Below are positions 36,753 through 48,339 of a stretch of DNA of 64,000 bases, one piece after another (the stretch's first letter is position 1; each line of letters begins with the position of its first letter). The notes beneath the pieces were generated by a model that was not told where the DNA came from, did not search any database, and worked only from the letters and a program-made list of their open reading frames with translations. Origin of the DNA: Cryptomeria japonica (Eukaryota > Streptophyta > Pinopsida > Cupressales > Cupressaceae). A program made the translations under genes and the position numbers. The stretch is taken from NCBI RefSeq assembly GCF_030272615.1, contig NC_081406.1:189623391-189687390 (forward strand), given 5' to 3'.

Positions 36753-38130
36753 CTCTGTTTAAATCTCCGCCCTCGATCATAGAGCAATGGACGGTCTGGA
36801 TGCATCTATTTGAGTTGATGAACTATATCACAATGAGATTTGTTTCCATTTACTTTGTCGACCTCAACTTTTCTCACTACCCTGCAGGCCATCTTAACCA
36901 TCCTTTACTTCCTCCAGTGGGATCACAGAACGTTAGACACCAAGCTGCTTAAATCATACCTATCATCCCACAAATTCATCTTGACTTAAGCTTTTGCCCC
37001 ACAGGGTCACAAGATAAACACCACGATAAACACCACACTTCTTGCTTTTTTACTGGACCATCTCACGAACTAATCACTACCAACTGCTTAGGCCATCGCA
37101 AGATCGCAAGGACCTATTATTGCTGGTCAATGATGAATTAAAAGAACAACAAGGCAGGAAGAACCATGGGCCAAATTTTAGGTAAATTGTGTTAAAAGGA
37201 ATTTTTTACCTCCCATGAGTTACTGATTTATGCATAGTGATGACCCCTTGAAGCTTTCCCCAATACCCATGCTTCCAAAACCGAAGCTCTCAAATGGTGA
37301 TCTTTCCTCCACTTTGATGAGTTAGAGTATTTATTGGCCATCTTTACTAAGTCCTCTTCCATCATACCCCATTCTTGCAAGCAATATTGAACCTACACCT
37401 AAAGTGTGCTCCTCAAACTTATAAGTGAGATTGTTAGATTATTCATCTTTAGAGATGGTTTAGTTTTGTGTGTCTTCAGTAAGTGGCTAATCCACTCTTC
37501 TTGATAGACTTCTCTTTCATTTCTTAAAGCTTTGAGAGTGGTGCATCTTTCACTATCAATTCTTTTTATAATTGTTTAAGAATTCCGACAAAACAATTTA
37601 AATTGATCATCACCTTGTAACTCATCAATCTTCTTAGTTTCTATTTTTTTTTGTCAATACCTACTATAGGTTTACTTGGATGTCTTCAAACTTCTTATGA
37701 GACTTGGGCATGGTTGCTTTTTATAACCTATAAATCTGGCTAAGAATTTGACAAATAAGGATTATACATTCAAGATACTCGTCACCCAAATCTTCTTATA
37801 AGCACCAATAAACTTGTGCCTCTAATATCAATTGATAATTAATCTCTCCTTAAAATGGTTATAAACTACCATATTAATCTTCAAGTCTATTATTCTATTT
37901 AGATTATTATAGTTATTAATTGAGGAATAAAGATGCTACTACACAAAGAAATGAAGTATTGAAACAAAAAATACGACACAATGTTATTTACCTAAGGATA
38001 TGATATTATAATGTATATATGTTGATGTAGATTCCAGCTTGTGGCAAACATCCCTTGACTAAAAGCATAAGATTTCCATAGTCCATAATGTTAGCTTGAA
38101 GTTTTTGGATTTTACTATGAGTATTTATTC
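36753..38130. other. Spacer, nothing recognised
   Basis: No domain-like ORF or terminal repeats seen. Confidence 0.5.
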
Positions 38131-38260
38131 ACCAACATTTTGGGTGACACTTCATGATCCATCATAAAGATGTAGATAGCCAACGAAAAGAATTGAATGA
38201 TGAATCGTGGAGTGTGATTTGAAGTGTTGATGGAAAAAGACTCACACAATCAAATCCAAT
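38131..38260. repeat. Diverged foldback, relative of the 4,194 hairpin
   Basis: CCAACATTTTGGGTGACACT and GATCCATCAT on the left oppose ATGATGAATCGTGGAGTGTG and GAAGTGTTGATGG on the right in inverted orientation. The arms share wording with the hairpin at 4,194-4,407 (GATCACACTCTGTGATCCAT, GTTGATG). Much more diverged. Confidence 0.5.
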
Positions 38261-38523
38261 AACTTCAAGCTAACACATCCCTTAAATTAGTTGTATTCCA
38301 TAATATGAACGATTTGTGAAATTATTATATTAGGTAATGAATAGACCTACATTGGGATTAGTGGTTTACCCCTCCATTATGTTATTAAGAGGAGATCTAT
38401 ATAAAAGAGCTGACTACAATAGTAAGCATCAGATGAGTATGATATTGTACTTGGAATCTCGTAGAGATAATCTAGAGAGGCTTCTTTCATTAAGAATTTT
38501 GTATGGTATTAACATATCTTAAC

Positions 38524-38910
38524 GATTAATTCTATTTCAACATATATTGAATATTGGAATATCTTGACCCACAAACGTCTCTTGTGGTGTGTGTGATCTA
38601 TCTTTTAAGTTGTGTCTTATTTTCATTATTATATGTATAGATATTGTCACACAATACAATCATTTCTGCACTGTTCATATACTTTATTGCCTGCTGCATC
38701 TTCTGTTGATTTAAGGTATTAAGATTAATATATTTTCAACATATATTGGATATTGGGATATCATGTCTACAAAAGACTCTTCTGATATGTGTGATCTATC
38801 TTTTACATTGTCTTATATTCATTATTATATGTGTAGATATTATAACACAATACAATAATTTCTGCACTGTTCATATACTTTATTGCCTGTTGAATCTTCC
38901 ATTGACTATA
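38524..38910. repeat. Tandem duplication, period about 199 bp
   Basis: Two diverged copies starting GATTAATTCTATTTCAACAT and GATTAATATATTTTCAACAT, both containing TTCTGCACTGTTCATATACT. Non-coding. Confidence 0.85.
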
Positions 38911-39625
38911 TATGCTCAACTGTAACAGAGGCTAGTGTTTTGGTATATTTCAAAAAATTGTACTTGAAAGAGGTTTTCCCAAACTACACACCACCAGAAT
39001 CACAGCCATGATCAGAAAAGAGAGCTCATTGAATTCTCTTTTCTGAATGCATCCTGACTTTTAGCAGATTTGGTGTGGCCCTCCAACACAAATTACTCCA
39101 TCCTTAATGCTTGATCATTTGATGTAATGTTAGGTTTTTTAACTATTTCTCCAATCTAATATTGGGAGATGATTTTAAAATGAAAGAGCAAACCACCTCG
39201 ATCATGTTATAAAAATATTGCTTCACATTTTCTCCACTGCCATTAAAAAGTAATACTATCTTTTTGAGTACATCAAACCCTTGGCATTCATAAGCAGGGG
39301 TTTCTGCGAGTGCTCAAAGAGCATTACAAACAAACAACAATATCTGGTGTTTGCCTTATACAGTAGTTAATAAAAGGACTTAATATGGTAAGTGAACTCA
39401 ACAATTATCCAAACTTTTCCTCCTAAGAATATGGTATTAATGCCTTGTCCTCAGATGTTAATGGTTGTATAAGGTCTTTGGAAGACAATTGTTATTTTGG
39501 AGTTAGCTAATAGTTCTGAAAGGCTTTAAATTCATTACTGAGTATAGATGAAATTTCTGTATGATCCCAAACTAGAATTTGATAAGGGATGAAATAATCA
39601 ATTCCACTCCATTCCTTCAAAACTT
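38911..39625. other. Downstream flank of the host gene
   Basis: No second gene seen. Part of this may be the 3' UTR of the minus-strand gene ending at 39,626; no polyadenylation site could be chosen. Confidence 0.4.
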
Positions 39626-42040
39626 TTAGGGGCCTGCAATGAGGAATTGTTCGTAGTAGTTGCGGAAACAGAAAGAAGTATACTCCACTGGTATCACATT
39701 ATCTCTCTCAGAAGATGTAATCGGTATCACATTATCTCTCTTAGAAGATGTAGCCGGTATCACATTATCTCTGTCAGGAGATGTAATCGGTATCACATTA
39801 TCCATCTCAGAAGATGTAATCTCACGGTCATCAATGGCTCCAAGAATCTTCCGCACTTCATTTGCTAGCTCAATAACTTCATCATCTTCATGGCCTGTGA
39901 TGTACATTGTAGTAAAAGAGTGAGCCATTGAATTCATTGTGACCCTAGAGAAATACCCTTATAAAATTTGCATACACAAGTCTTAGGGATGTGCATTTGA
40001 GGATGCTTACCAATGTCATACAAGGCTTTTTCCAACTTAAAAAGATATTCGCGGTTGTTCCCACACGGACCAACAGCTTTTGCAATTTGGCTGCAGAAAA
40101 TATGATTTATAACAGTGCTTAGTGACCTCTAAATTTAACATTGAGATGCTTTGGTGCCAACCCATGTTAAGCTACATTTTGATTTTCTGAATGTCATGAG
40201 ATATGATGTTTCCATGACCGTCCATGAAAATGTAATTGTAAATCTTCTGATAGAGAACTCTGTCAATTTTTTAATCTACATAGTTTTCCACCAGAAGCTT
40301 TACATATATCTAGTCAGTAGCATAAAAATACAGAGCATAAGAATTTGCAGAAGGCCTTAATGCACAAAGTGGCCTACCTAGATAAATGCAAACAAACCAA
40401 AATGAAGTAAAAAAATTACATTTCTCAAGAAAAAAATGAGCTAAAAACTCAAGACTATCAACTAATTGTTCACAAGATAATGTCGATAGTCACACCCAAA
40501 TCCCAAATTTAGAACCAAAGTTGCATCAAGCAGCAGCTACAGAAGGGAATTGTTACACACCTTGCCATTTCTTCAAATGGAGCTGGGCCTAGAAAGTACT
40601 TGTTTGTGATTTTGTCTGGAGTAGAGGTGAAACTGCAAAATGTAATAAGACCAATCTAACTTGGCTCTTTTTGTCCAGGATGCAAAACAAGTAGTGTATA
40701 TGCAACAACTGTGTTTCCATTAAAGAAAATGACTATTTATGTTCTCAATCGTAGATTAGGTAAGATTAAAACTATAACATTAACGAAGTCCAACTGAATT
40801 ACAATACAGAGGGTACATACACTAGTACTCCAGTCAATAATGGGGTTTCAGAATCTGCCTCCTGCAATTACAAATAAATTAGAAGTTAAGAGATTTAATA
40901 TGAAAGTTGAAATCAAGATTCATTTCTGTTTGGCCAACAGTTGGTTAGTTCTCATATCTATTTTGCCTGTCAAAATTCTGTTTGTCACATTTTTTTATTC
41001 TATTCTTGCATTCATTTCAGAGGCATAAATTATATGTCCAAGTCTGATTTTGCAATTAAGGCTAAGAATTTTTTATGCCTGGCAATAAGCTGAATCAAGA
41101 ACTCCACACGTTTTCATTTAAAAAAAGGCACCATCAAATTCATTTTTTGCAAGAGGAAACAGAGCCTTACTTGATAGAAATCCACATAGACCTGAGCGTC
41201 ATATTCACACTCCCTCCTTTCCAAATACTGAATGACATTGAAAAGTCACAACCCATCAGTATGTGCATATGGTATTTCTTATGTACTCTCACAAACAGGA
41301 AAACTCTAGTGCTTATTTGAATATTTACCTCCAAAGCAGCTTTCTCCTCCTCAGGGCCTCCACTGACACTGTAGGCTGTGCCCCACTGAGAAAATCAATG
41401 AAAACTTGGTCAGTAATATGAAAAGCTAGTGAAGCACACAATTGTTGGTTTCTGCCCTAAAAACGAAATTCAGAGACTACTGCCTTAACTTATACCCAAT
41501 ACGGTGCCAGATGTTTATTCTTTCCAATGCAAAACAGCTAAGGATTTCCATGGTTTGTGACCATGAAAATAAAATTGTATCCTTATGCATAGATTGCCCT
41601 TGAATTCAAAATCTATTTACATTGTATATGCACTACATCTATTGTCTAATCTATATATCCTATTCATCTGCAATAAAAAAACTTCAATAGCACAGACCTT
41701 GTAGCCACAATGAAAATGCAATACTTACACAAATTGCTCCTTCCTGGGCTTCCAATGTGCAAGTTCGAGCTGGCAATTCAGGAGTCCCACGGTGATCAAT
41801 GCAACCTGCAAAGACCAGAAACAGACAACAGTAAACTACATAAAACGTATGAACAAATGGTATTAATGCAAAGCATCAATTCTTTAGCATATTGTATCTA
41901 TCATGGCGTTTCTCTATGAAACTGTACTCACCCAGATTAAAAACTCTTCGGTGTCCCTTGATGAAACCAACAATTTTCTCATCATATTCAAAGCCTGGCT
42001 TCCACACCAAAGATGCATACCCAAACACCCACATCACCAT
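39626..42040 (-). CDS. Gamma-glutamylcyclotransferase, ChaC/GGCT2 family (8 coding exons)
   Basis: Cytosolic enzymes of this family split glutathione into 5-oxoproline and Cys-Gly, part of glutathione turnover. Coding exons, in order: 42,040-41,932; 41,805-41,729; 41,385-41,329; 41,227-41,171; 40,861-40,821; 40,632-40,561; 40,090-40,011; 39,894-39,626. They total 762 nt, 253 residues, with no stop, and all introns are GT-AG. The protein starts [20 protein letters not shown]; the family signature YGSL reads [21 protein letters not shown] and [15 protein letters not shown] are diagnostic. The expected catalytic glutamate lies in [28 protein letters not shown] ends the conserved part; a C-terminal extension made of an 11-residue repeat and a unique tail follows. 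It is the only intact gene found. Family very sure; subgroup from memory of plant GGCT2 proteins. Confidence 0.93.
39690..39821 (-). repeat. In-frame 33-bp minisatellite in the last exon
   Basis: Four adjacent 33-bp units (39,690, 39,723, 39,756, 39,789) encode variants of [11 protein letters not shown]. Since 33 is a multiple of three, copy changes keep the frame. The unit follows the conserved end of the enzyme, so it forms a C-terminal extension. Confidence 0.93.
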
Positions 42041-42050
42041 CCTCTCTAAT

Positions 42051-42233
42051 CTGTTAATACACCAACTCCAATTAGAATCTCAATCCAAGAAAAAATCTCT
42101 TCTGAATTGTACAATTGCAACCCAAATCAAGAAGTACACTCGAATCACAATTTATCCCAGACCCAAATCCATATAAATTGCAAAATCCTCAAACAAAATG
42201 TATATCCATAGACACAAAGAAAACCATACTTAC
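42051..42233 (-). other. Probable 5' UTR intron of the GGCT gene
   Basis: Minus strand: donor GTTC|GTAAGTATGG at 42,233 and acceptor TTAACAG|ATTAGAGAGG at 42,051, eleven bases before the ATG. A 5' UTR intron fits the absence of coding text between the promoter and the first coding exon. Confidence 0.6.
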
Positions 42234-42652
42234 GAACTTTGCAGCCCTGCCTTGTAAATCAATGCTTCACTCTGTAGCTGCAAACCAGCTGAATTTGCAG
42301 TTGGGTATTAAGATTTGGTGACTTTGAGCTAAATGACAGAGAACAGAAGAGACTGTCTCCAAAGGAAGGGGTAAAATCCAGAAGACAAGACAGCAGCAAA
42401 CTCAAAGCAAATCCCAGACACTTTGCAAAAAACAGGGGAAAGGGGCAATAAATCAATCTTCAAGAACTAAAACCTGGCAAAAAATGGGGCCCAATTGAAA
42501 AAAAAACAAATCTGAAATCAAGGAGCCTCTGCAACTCAACTGCCACAGAATGTATAAAACAAAAGTTGAGACAAAGATAACACGAGTTCTGTGCAGTTGA
42601 ATAACTGAGATGTAACGAGTTCTATGCACTTGAATAACAAATGAAGGCACTG

Positions 42653-42660
42653 TATATATA
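42653..42660 (-). promoter_or_regulatory. TATA box of the GGCT gene
   Basis: The minus strand reads CCTATATATACAG about 0.6 kb above the ATG. Transcription would start near 42,622, giving a 5' UTR of about 0.4 kb before the intron. A diverged 32-bp repeat around ACGAGTTCT lies at 42,582-42,645, just around the predicted start. Confidence 0.5.
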
Positions 42661-43098
42661 GGTAGAAAGATTTTACAGAGGCTCCTTCAGATTTGAATTG
42701 AATTCTGAAATTGATCTCCAAAGAATTTATTCCCCTCTACTTGCTAAAACCTTCAAACAAGATAATTTCAAGGGTTCTTCAAGGCTTATGATGCATGATA
42801 ATAGGGTGATGTTGAGAATGTATGACTATGAATGATCTGTAGCACTCACTAGTTTCAGTCGCTTTCGAATGGACGCGTCTATTCTGGTTTCAAAAAGACA
42901 GTACGGATTGACACGTGTGTTAGTCGTGCGTTTTACACCGTCGATTTTGCAATTAATGGTTACGATTGACTACCCTGTCACTAACACACTGTTAGAAAGA
43001 TCTGTTTTAGAGCTAGAATAGCCACAACCCTTTCGAAGAACACGATTAAAGTGGTTTGATGAATCTGCTAAGCTGATCTTTATTTAGTAAGTGTTTTA
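42661..43098. other. Upstream region of the GGCT gene
   Basis: No ORF or repeat pair. It would contain the gene's proximal promoter. No individual element is assigned. Confidence 0.4.
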
Positions 43099-43542
43099 CA
43101 CGTGACTTGTTTCAATTGATTATTTAATTGTACGTAACTGGCAGTGATGCTAATTTTTGTCCAGAGAAAATGACAAGGATTAGGAATTAAATTATAAATT
43201 AAATTAATCCAAATATTTTTATATTCACTATCGTGGAATCTAGAGGTGTCCTTGCCGAAGCAAGACTAATCCCCCAGTGTGTACAACCCACTCACAAGGT
43301 AGCAACACACACAGAGTTAACACGTGACTTGTTTCAATTGATTATTTAATTGTACGTAACTGGCAGTGATGCTAATTTTTGTCCAGAGAAAATGACAAGG
43401 ATTAGGAATTAAATTATAAATTAAATTAATCCAAATATTTTTATATTCACTATCGTGGAATCTGGAGGTGTCCTTGCCGAAGCAAGACTAATCCCCCAGT
43501 GTGTACAACCCACTCACAAGGTAGCAACACACACAGAGTTAA
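43099..43542. repeat. 222-bp tandem duplication
   Basis: 43,099-43,320 and 43,321-43,542 are nearly identical (I see one substitution, TCTAGAGG versus TCTGGAGG). Each unit holds flank DNA plus the 3' part of the adjacent SINE. The near-identity means the duplication is much younger than most repeats here. Confidence 0.95.
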
Positions 43543-43640
43543 CACAGCCGGGGACTCGAACTCAAGACCATGGGGAGCATACCCACGCCTTAAGTTGCGA
43601 TCCACGACCGGGTGAGCTAGGGCATACCCACGCCTTAAGA
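43464..43640 (-). mobile_element. tRNA-derived SINE
   Basis: Minus strand: an A-box-like TAGCTCACCCGG (43,608-43,619) and a B-box-like GAGTTCGAGTCC (43,552-43,563) sit at tRNA-like spacing, followed by a body with GTGGGTTGTACACACTGGGG and GATTAGTCTTGCTTCGGCAA. The body wording resembles plant Au-type SINEs (recalled, not searched). GCATACCCACGCCTTAAG appears twice near the head (43,578 and 43,623), so the head may be rearranged. A truncated copy of the body lies in the first 222-bp unit. Not a functional tRNA: no credible cloverleaf. Confidence 0.7.
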
Positions 43641-43844
43641 GCTCTATTAATATACGAGATAATACGTCCTCTTTTATTACGATGCTCTCTTCTTCTATTA
43701 AATTAAATTTATCCAAATGTAACAATAGACCGTTGTGTTTAAAGTTTTTCTTTTTTTATCATGAATTAAACTAGAAAGAAACTATCTTTAGTTTGGAGGA
43801 GGGCAACACACTCCTTCACAAATAAACTATACTTTTGGGCCCAC

Positions 43845-44270
43845 ATATTAATCTTATATTATTATTAAACATATTAATTCATTAAATATATTATTATATA
43901 TTATTATTAAATAAATAAATAAATTATATATTATATTAATTCTATTATATTTATGTTTAATTATATTAAATATTAAATATATTTATAATCATAATTTATT
44001 TTTTCGTTAGCCCTGCCACATGCATCCGGTGAATTCCAATCTTTGGAATCAAATCCAAGACCAATGGGAAGCAAAGCCATGGCCCAAGTCGATTTCACTA
44101 CCAATGCAGGGTTGGTTATATTAAATATTATAATATTAAATAATATTATATATATATATATATAATTATTAAATATACAATTATATAATATTATAAAATA
44201 TTACAAAATGTCATAATTTTTATTATAACTATAATTGTTAAAATTATCAATAAATATTACAATGTTTAAT
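43845..44270. repeat. AT-rich low-complexity block
   Basis: Almost pure A/T on both sides of a 110-bp GC-richer insert, including a TA run at 44,147-44,163. Confidence 0.85.
44010..44117 (-). mobile_element. Diverged SINE head, likely same family
   Basis: The minus strand contains GGTCTTGGATTTGATTCC, matching GGTCTTGAGTTCGAGTCC of the SINE at 43,464-43,640, and its upstream text (ATCGACTTGGGCC, TTGCTTCCCATT) also aligns. No intact A box. Confidence 0.4.
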
Positions 44271-44879
44271 AATAAGACCGCCCTTCGGATTGGATGATGC
44301 AGATTGTCATTGGTTCAGGAAGAGAGAACCCCTCGTTTCATTTCAATATGGTACCTAACTTGAAATGCTTGTTATTATATTGTAATGGTGAAAAGTAGGG
44401 TTCACAAGTTTATACATGAAAACTAGCAACTAAACTTACTTTCTCAATGATTACATTTAGATCGAGAATGGATCCAATTGGCTCAATCTCAAATGTGATT
44501 GAAATAGATTGAGCAAAAGGTGAATTCAATACTCCTTGAATTGAGTTGAAAATGAGCTATGGAAAGATGCAAATTAAATGCAAGATCTAGGGCAAAATAT
44601 GTGAAATTGATAGTAATCAGCATGCATAGACAATCTTAGGTCAAATATGCAAACATAAAGTACAAATCTAAAAAGAGGAAATAGAGAGAAACTTGTGTCT
44701 AGATTCTAGACTAAAAAATCCTAGACATTTTTGCTTGGGACATCCTTGTCCAGGAGCTCAAATGCAGACAACATCTATATTTTTAGAGTCAGGATGTTGT
44801 TCTGAGTGTTTCCCTGAAGTTTCTCTAGCAAAGTGTTGATTAAATGCGCCCGAGGCAACCTTCTCCTCCAATTTTTGCC
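44271..44879. other. Spacer, nothing recognised
   Basis: No domain-like ORF seen. Confidence 0.4.
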
Positions 44880-45610
44880 TCTGTAAAAGTTGAACCTATG
44901 TGTCTTAGTCTACTCTTCTCAAATTTGTAATTGTTGTCTTTTGAATCTATCACCTGCACACAGTAGAAGGAAAATTGTGTTTTTGATAGGGGTTTGCCTA
45001 GGTCAAACCCTGGGTTTGAAATTAACCCTATAATCAAATTAAAATTGAAATGGAAAGAATTCCTTAAAAAAAGTTCAGATGCTAGATATGAAATTAGAAT
45101 GTTATACCTTCATGAATCTCCTTTGTGTTGATGTCTTCGTAAAGATGTTGTCATATAGGAATATATGAATATCTTCATAATATCTTGATCATGGATGCCA
45201 TCTTGAATGCTTGAAATTTGAATACTTGGCCTCTCCTTCCATGCCTTGATAATGCTTGATCACTTGTTCATTTGGATTTGAAAAAGTGTAATTGGAAACT
45301 TGTAGAGAGATGTCTCAAATGAGGGGGTAAGGCTTGCGTTTATACCTCACCTCATGAAAAATAATTGAATTTATGAAGCAGACCGACACAAGAAGAGAAT
45401 TTCTACCTACAAATTTTTACCATTGAAGAGTCCAAAATTGGTCCCCTTTAGGTTGGGGCACCCTTGTCCAATCTATCAAGGCTAAACAATAGACCAAAAA
45501 GAAAGGCGAAAAGAAGGATTGCAATTTGAAGTTTGTGTGAGCAGGGTCAAACATAGTCAAAACATGAATGACACGAACACTAAAGTGGGGCCTAAGTGAG
45601 TACACAACTA
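44880..45610. repeat. Old dispersed repeat, copy 1
   Basis: It aligns with 48,340-49,140 in the same orientation (shared wording: CAAAAGTTGAAC/TAAAAGTTGAAC, TAGGTCAAACCC, ATCATGGATG, GTGGGGCC/GTGAGGTCC). The copies are strongly diverged. They flank a copia fragment. They could be parts of an older LTR pair; no termini identified. Confidence 0.6.
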
Positions 45611-45621
45611 TATAAGAATAT

Positions 45622-47017
45622 TGTTGGAAATTTGAGTTTGTATGTTTGTCATTGATGTCAAACTTGGTTGTTTGAATTGATTCTAGTTTGGATATGTTCT
45701 TGATTTTTGCAGTTGTGTTTTGGGTTGCAAATTGAGTTTAATATTTTGGTCTTGGTTGTAGTATTTTGATTTTGGTTTACAAAGCTTGGTTGTTTCTATT
45801 TTTTGATAGTGTTTTTATCAGACTAGTTCGGAAAGTCTTCAGTGGCCTCTAGATGTGTTGTAGTTTGTGTTGCAATTTAGTGGATGTGATTTTATGGCTC
45901 ATATAGTATTCTCAATTCGCTTCTCTAGTGGATTCTTTATTCCGCAGAGAGCTATGTTGATTTGTGTTTGGAATATTTAGCTGTGTTATAGTTCAATGTG
46001 TCTGATTGGGCTATCTTGATTGGATCATATTCTTTGATCTGAATATACACTAGAGAATGAGTTGGAGTATTGTTATGTGTCTCACCATGGCGTGTGGAGA
46101 TCTGCATGGCATAATATGCATTATAAGATATCTTTTGGTTGACTGTTTAATGAGTTCTATTGCCTATCTACATGTTATGGTTCATGGTGACTTTGGAGGA
46201 TGAGTTAGTATGTGTAGATTGTTGGATTTGTCTTTGGCAGGATGTGTTATGATGTATTTGGGTCCCCTCTTTCTCTTGAAATGGGTTTCTTTGAGTATTT
46301 TTGGTCTAGGTAGCTTATTTTGTGCAATATTGTTTATTTTGATTGTGGTCCACCCTCAGTTAAATTTTTTGATGATCTATCTTATATTTAAGGAATGTGA
46401 TTGTATGAGATGTATGGAATGTGTGTGAATTCATGAGAAGTGTATGCAAATGATTTGCAAGTAGATTTGAGTTTGTGGATGTGTGCAAGTCAGTTTGTGA
46501 AGAGCTTTTAAGGTGATATATTCAAGAAGATAGTGTATAGAGACAGTGATAGAGTTCAGAGATGTTTGCCATGATATCGGCCGCTTGATCCTAATGTTCA
46601 AGTATAATTTCATGTTCAAGAGATCCTTCTCATATCAGTTATGTTATTTCTTCCGTTGATGAATGATAGTGGATCCTTTAGCAACATTTTTGTATCTTGC
46701 CCTGAACTTGTGTGCCTTAGCTATGCAAATCCATGTATCTTTCCCTAAGGTAGTGTTACTTAGCCTGCAAATCCTTTAGGTATTGTTGCTCCTTGACAAT
46801 GATCCTAAAACATTGTAAGAATTCATATTCATATTGTGAGTTAGATTCTCATTATGGTTTTTCCCTATTTGGGTTTTTCACATAAATCTGGTGTTCTTGT
46901 GCTGATGGCTAATCTATTTTTAGCATTATTGTTGAATGATTGAATGCTATTTATAATTTATTTGTTTTGAAGTTCACGATTGATTCACCCCCCCCCAGTC
47001 CTTTTGTGGATTCAACA
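45622..47017 (+). repeat. 5' LTR of the truncated copia element
   Basis: 1,396 bp from TGTTGGAAATTTGAG to TGGATTCAACA, followed at once by a primer site. It carries TTGTCATTGATGTCAA 24 bp from its start and a C-run (TTCACCCCCCCCCC) near its end. Confidence 0.85.
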
Positions 47018-47019
47018 AT

Positions 47020-47030
47020 TGGTATTAGAG
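47020..47030 (+). other. Primer-binding site
   Basis: TGGTATTAGAG, initiator-Met type with C to T, two bases after the LTR end. Confidence 0.8.
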
Positions 47031-47059
47031 AATTGGTTCCTCTTTGGAAAGCTTAACCG

Positions 47060-47960
47060 CATGAGGTAGATTTGAAGTGTCACAGGAATTTCATCTTAAA
47101 GAACCATTCTTTGATGGAAAAATTTTCTCTTATTAGAAGGATAGAATTAAATCCTATTTGGAGACTTTGCAGAATGGAATCTGGGATGTTGTCAAGATTG
47201 GTTATGCACCTCTACAAAATGGACCCTAGACTATGGATGAAATTAAGAATCATGAGACTAATGCAAAATCTAGGACAATAATATTCGGCTACTTGAGTGA
47301 TACAGTATTTGGTAAAGTTAAGGGAATGAAGGAAGCTAAGAAAATCTAGAACAAATTGCTATGCATATGAAGGAGATTTGAAGACAAAGAAATCTAGGTT
47401 GATGAATTTGAAACAAAAATATGAATGTTTAAGAATGGCTAATGATGAAGGTGTTAAGCACTACATACATAGAGTGAATGATATTGCAGAAGCTATCAGA
47501 GGTGTTGGTGGAACATTAGAAGGTGATGCAATAAGAAATATCTTGTTGACACTAACTAAACCCTACAAACCTAAGAAGTGTGCAATTGAAGAATTTCATG
47601 ACCTGAATAATTATTCGATTGATCAAATCATTTGAACTTTGTTTACCTATGAAATTGGAGAGATGGAAGAAATAAAAATGAGAAAAGAAAGAAGTTGCAT
47701 TCAATGTTTCAAAGCTAATAGAAGATGAACAGGAAGAGAGTGATAATCTGGATGAGATTGAAGTGAACTTCATAAGAAGAATGAAGAGAGGAATTGGAAA
47801 GTACAAAGATAAGTTACCCCTGAAATGCTTTAATTGTGGTAGAATTGGTCATTAAGTTTCCAAATATATGTACAAGGAGGATTACAAAAAATCTAATGAT
47901 GATGAAAATAAAAGTAGATATAGAAGACATGATTTTAAGAAAAGGACACATGATAGTGTA
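47060..47960 (+). pseudogene. Copia gag relic
   Basis: Broken gag of the UBN2/copia kind. Recognisable blocks are YECLRMANDEGVKHYIHRVN, GVGGTLEGDAIRNILLTLTK and a knuckle start CFNCGRIGH at about 47,829-47,855, where the next codon is a stop. Frameshifts and stops occur throughout. It corresponds to gag of the copia element at 51,803. Confidence 0.8.
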
Positions 47961-48339
47961 GAGGTGTGAAATTTAGGTTAGGGTTAAATTAAGATAATAA
48001 AACCACAAAATGACCTAATTAACCACTATATTTCAAAGGCGAAGGACTCTAATAGATCTAGCCTCAAAAGACTGAGATTCTAATCAGATTCCAACTCTTT
48101 GGGTAAGGCCTTTCTCCTTCCTAAAATTGAATTGATTTGATTGTTTGGTAATTAGGGCAAAATAAAATAGGTGATAATTGAAGTATTCTGACAGAAATAG
48201 TAAGCTATAGATGTCGCACTGAGCCACTGACCTAGATATGGGCAAAATAAGTTGTTTGGAATCTGCTCTCAAAAGTTTGGCCTAATTTTTTGAGACCAAG
48301 TAGTATCAATTTACCATGGTCCTCTGAATTTTCCACCGT

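Larger units (their letters stand above)
45622..47960 (+). mobile_element. 5' part of a Ty1/copia element (LTR, PBS, gag)
   Basis: A full 5' LTR, a primer site and a gag relic, after which the element is lost at about 47,960. No pol or 3' LTR follows. It sits at the end of the older repeat copy 1. Confidence 0.82.

Noticed and set aside
43545-43626. Functional tRNA gene
   Set aside because: A and B boxes are present, but no credible cloverleaf or anticodon arm forms and SINE body sequence follows directly.
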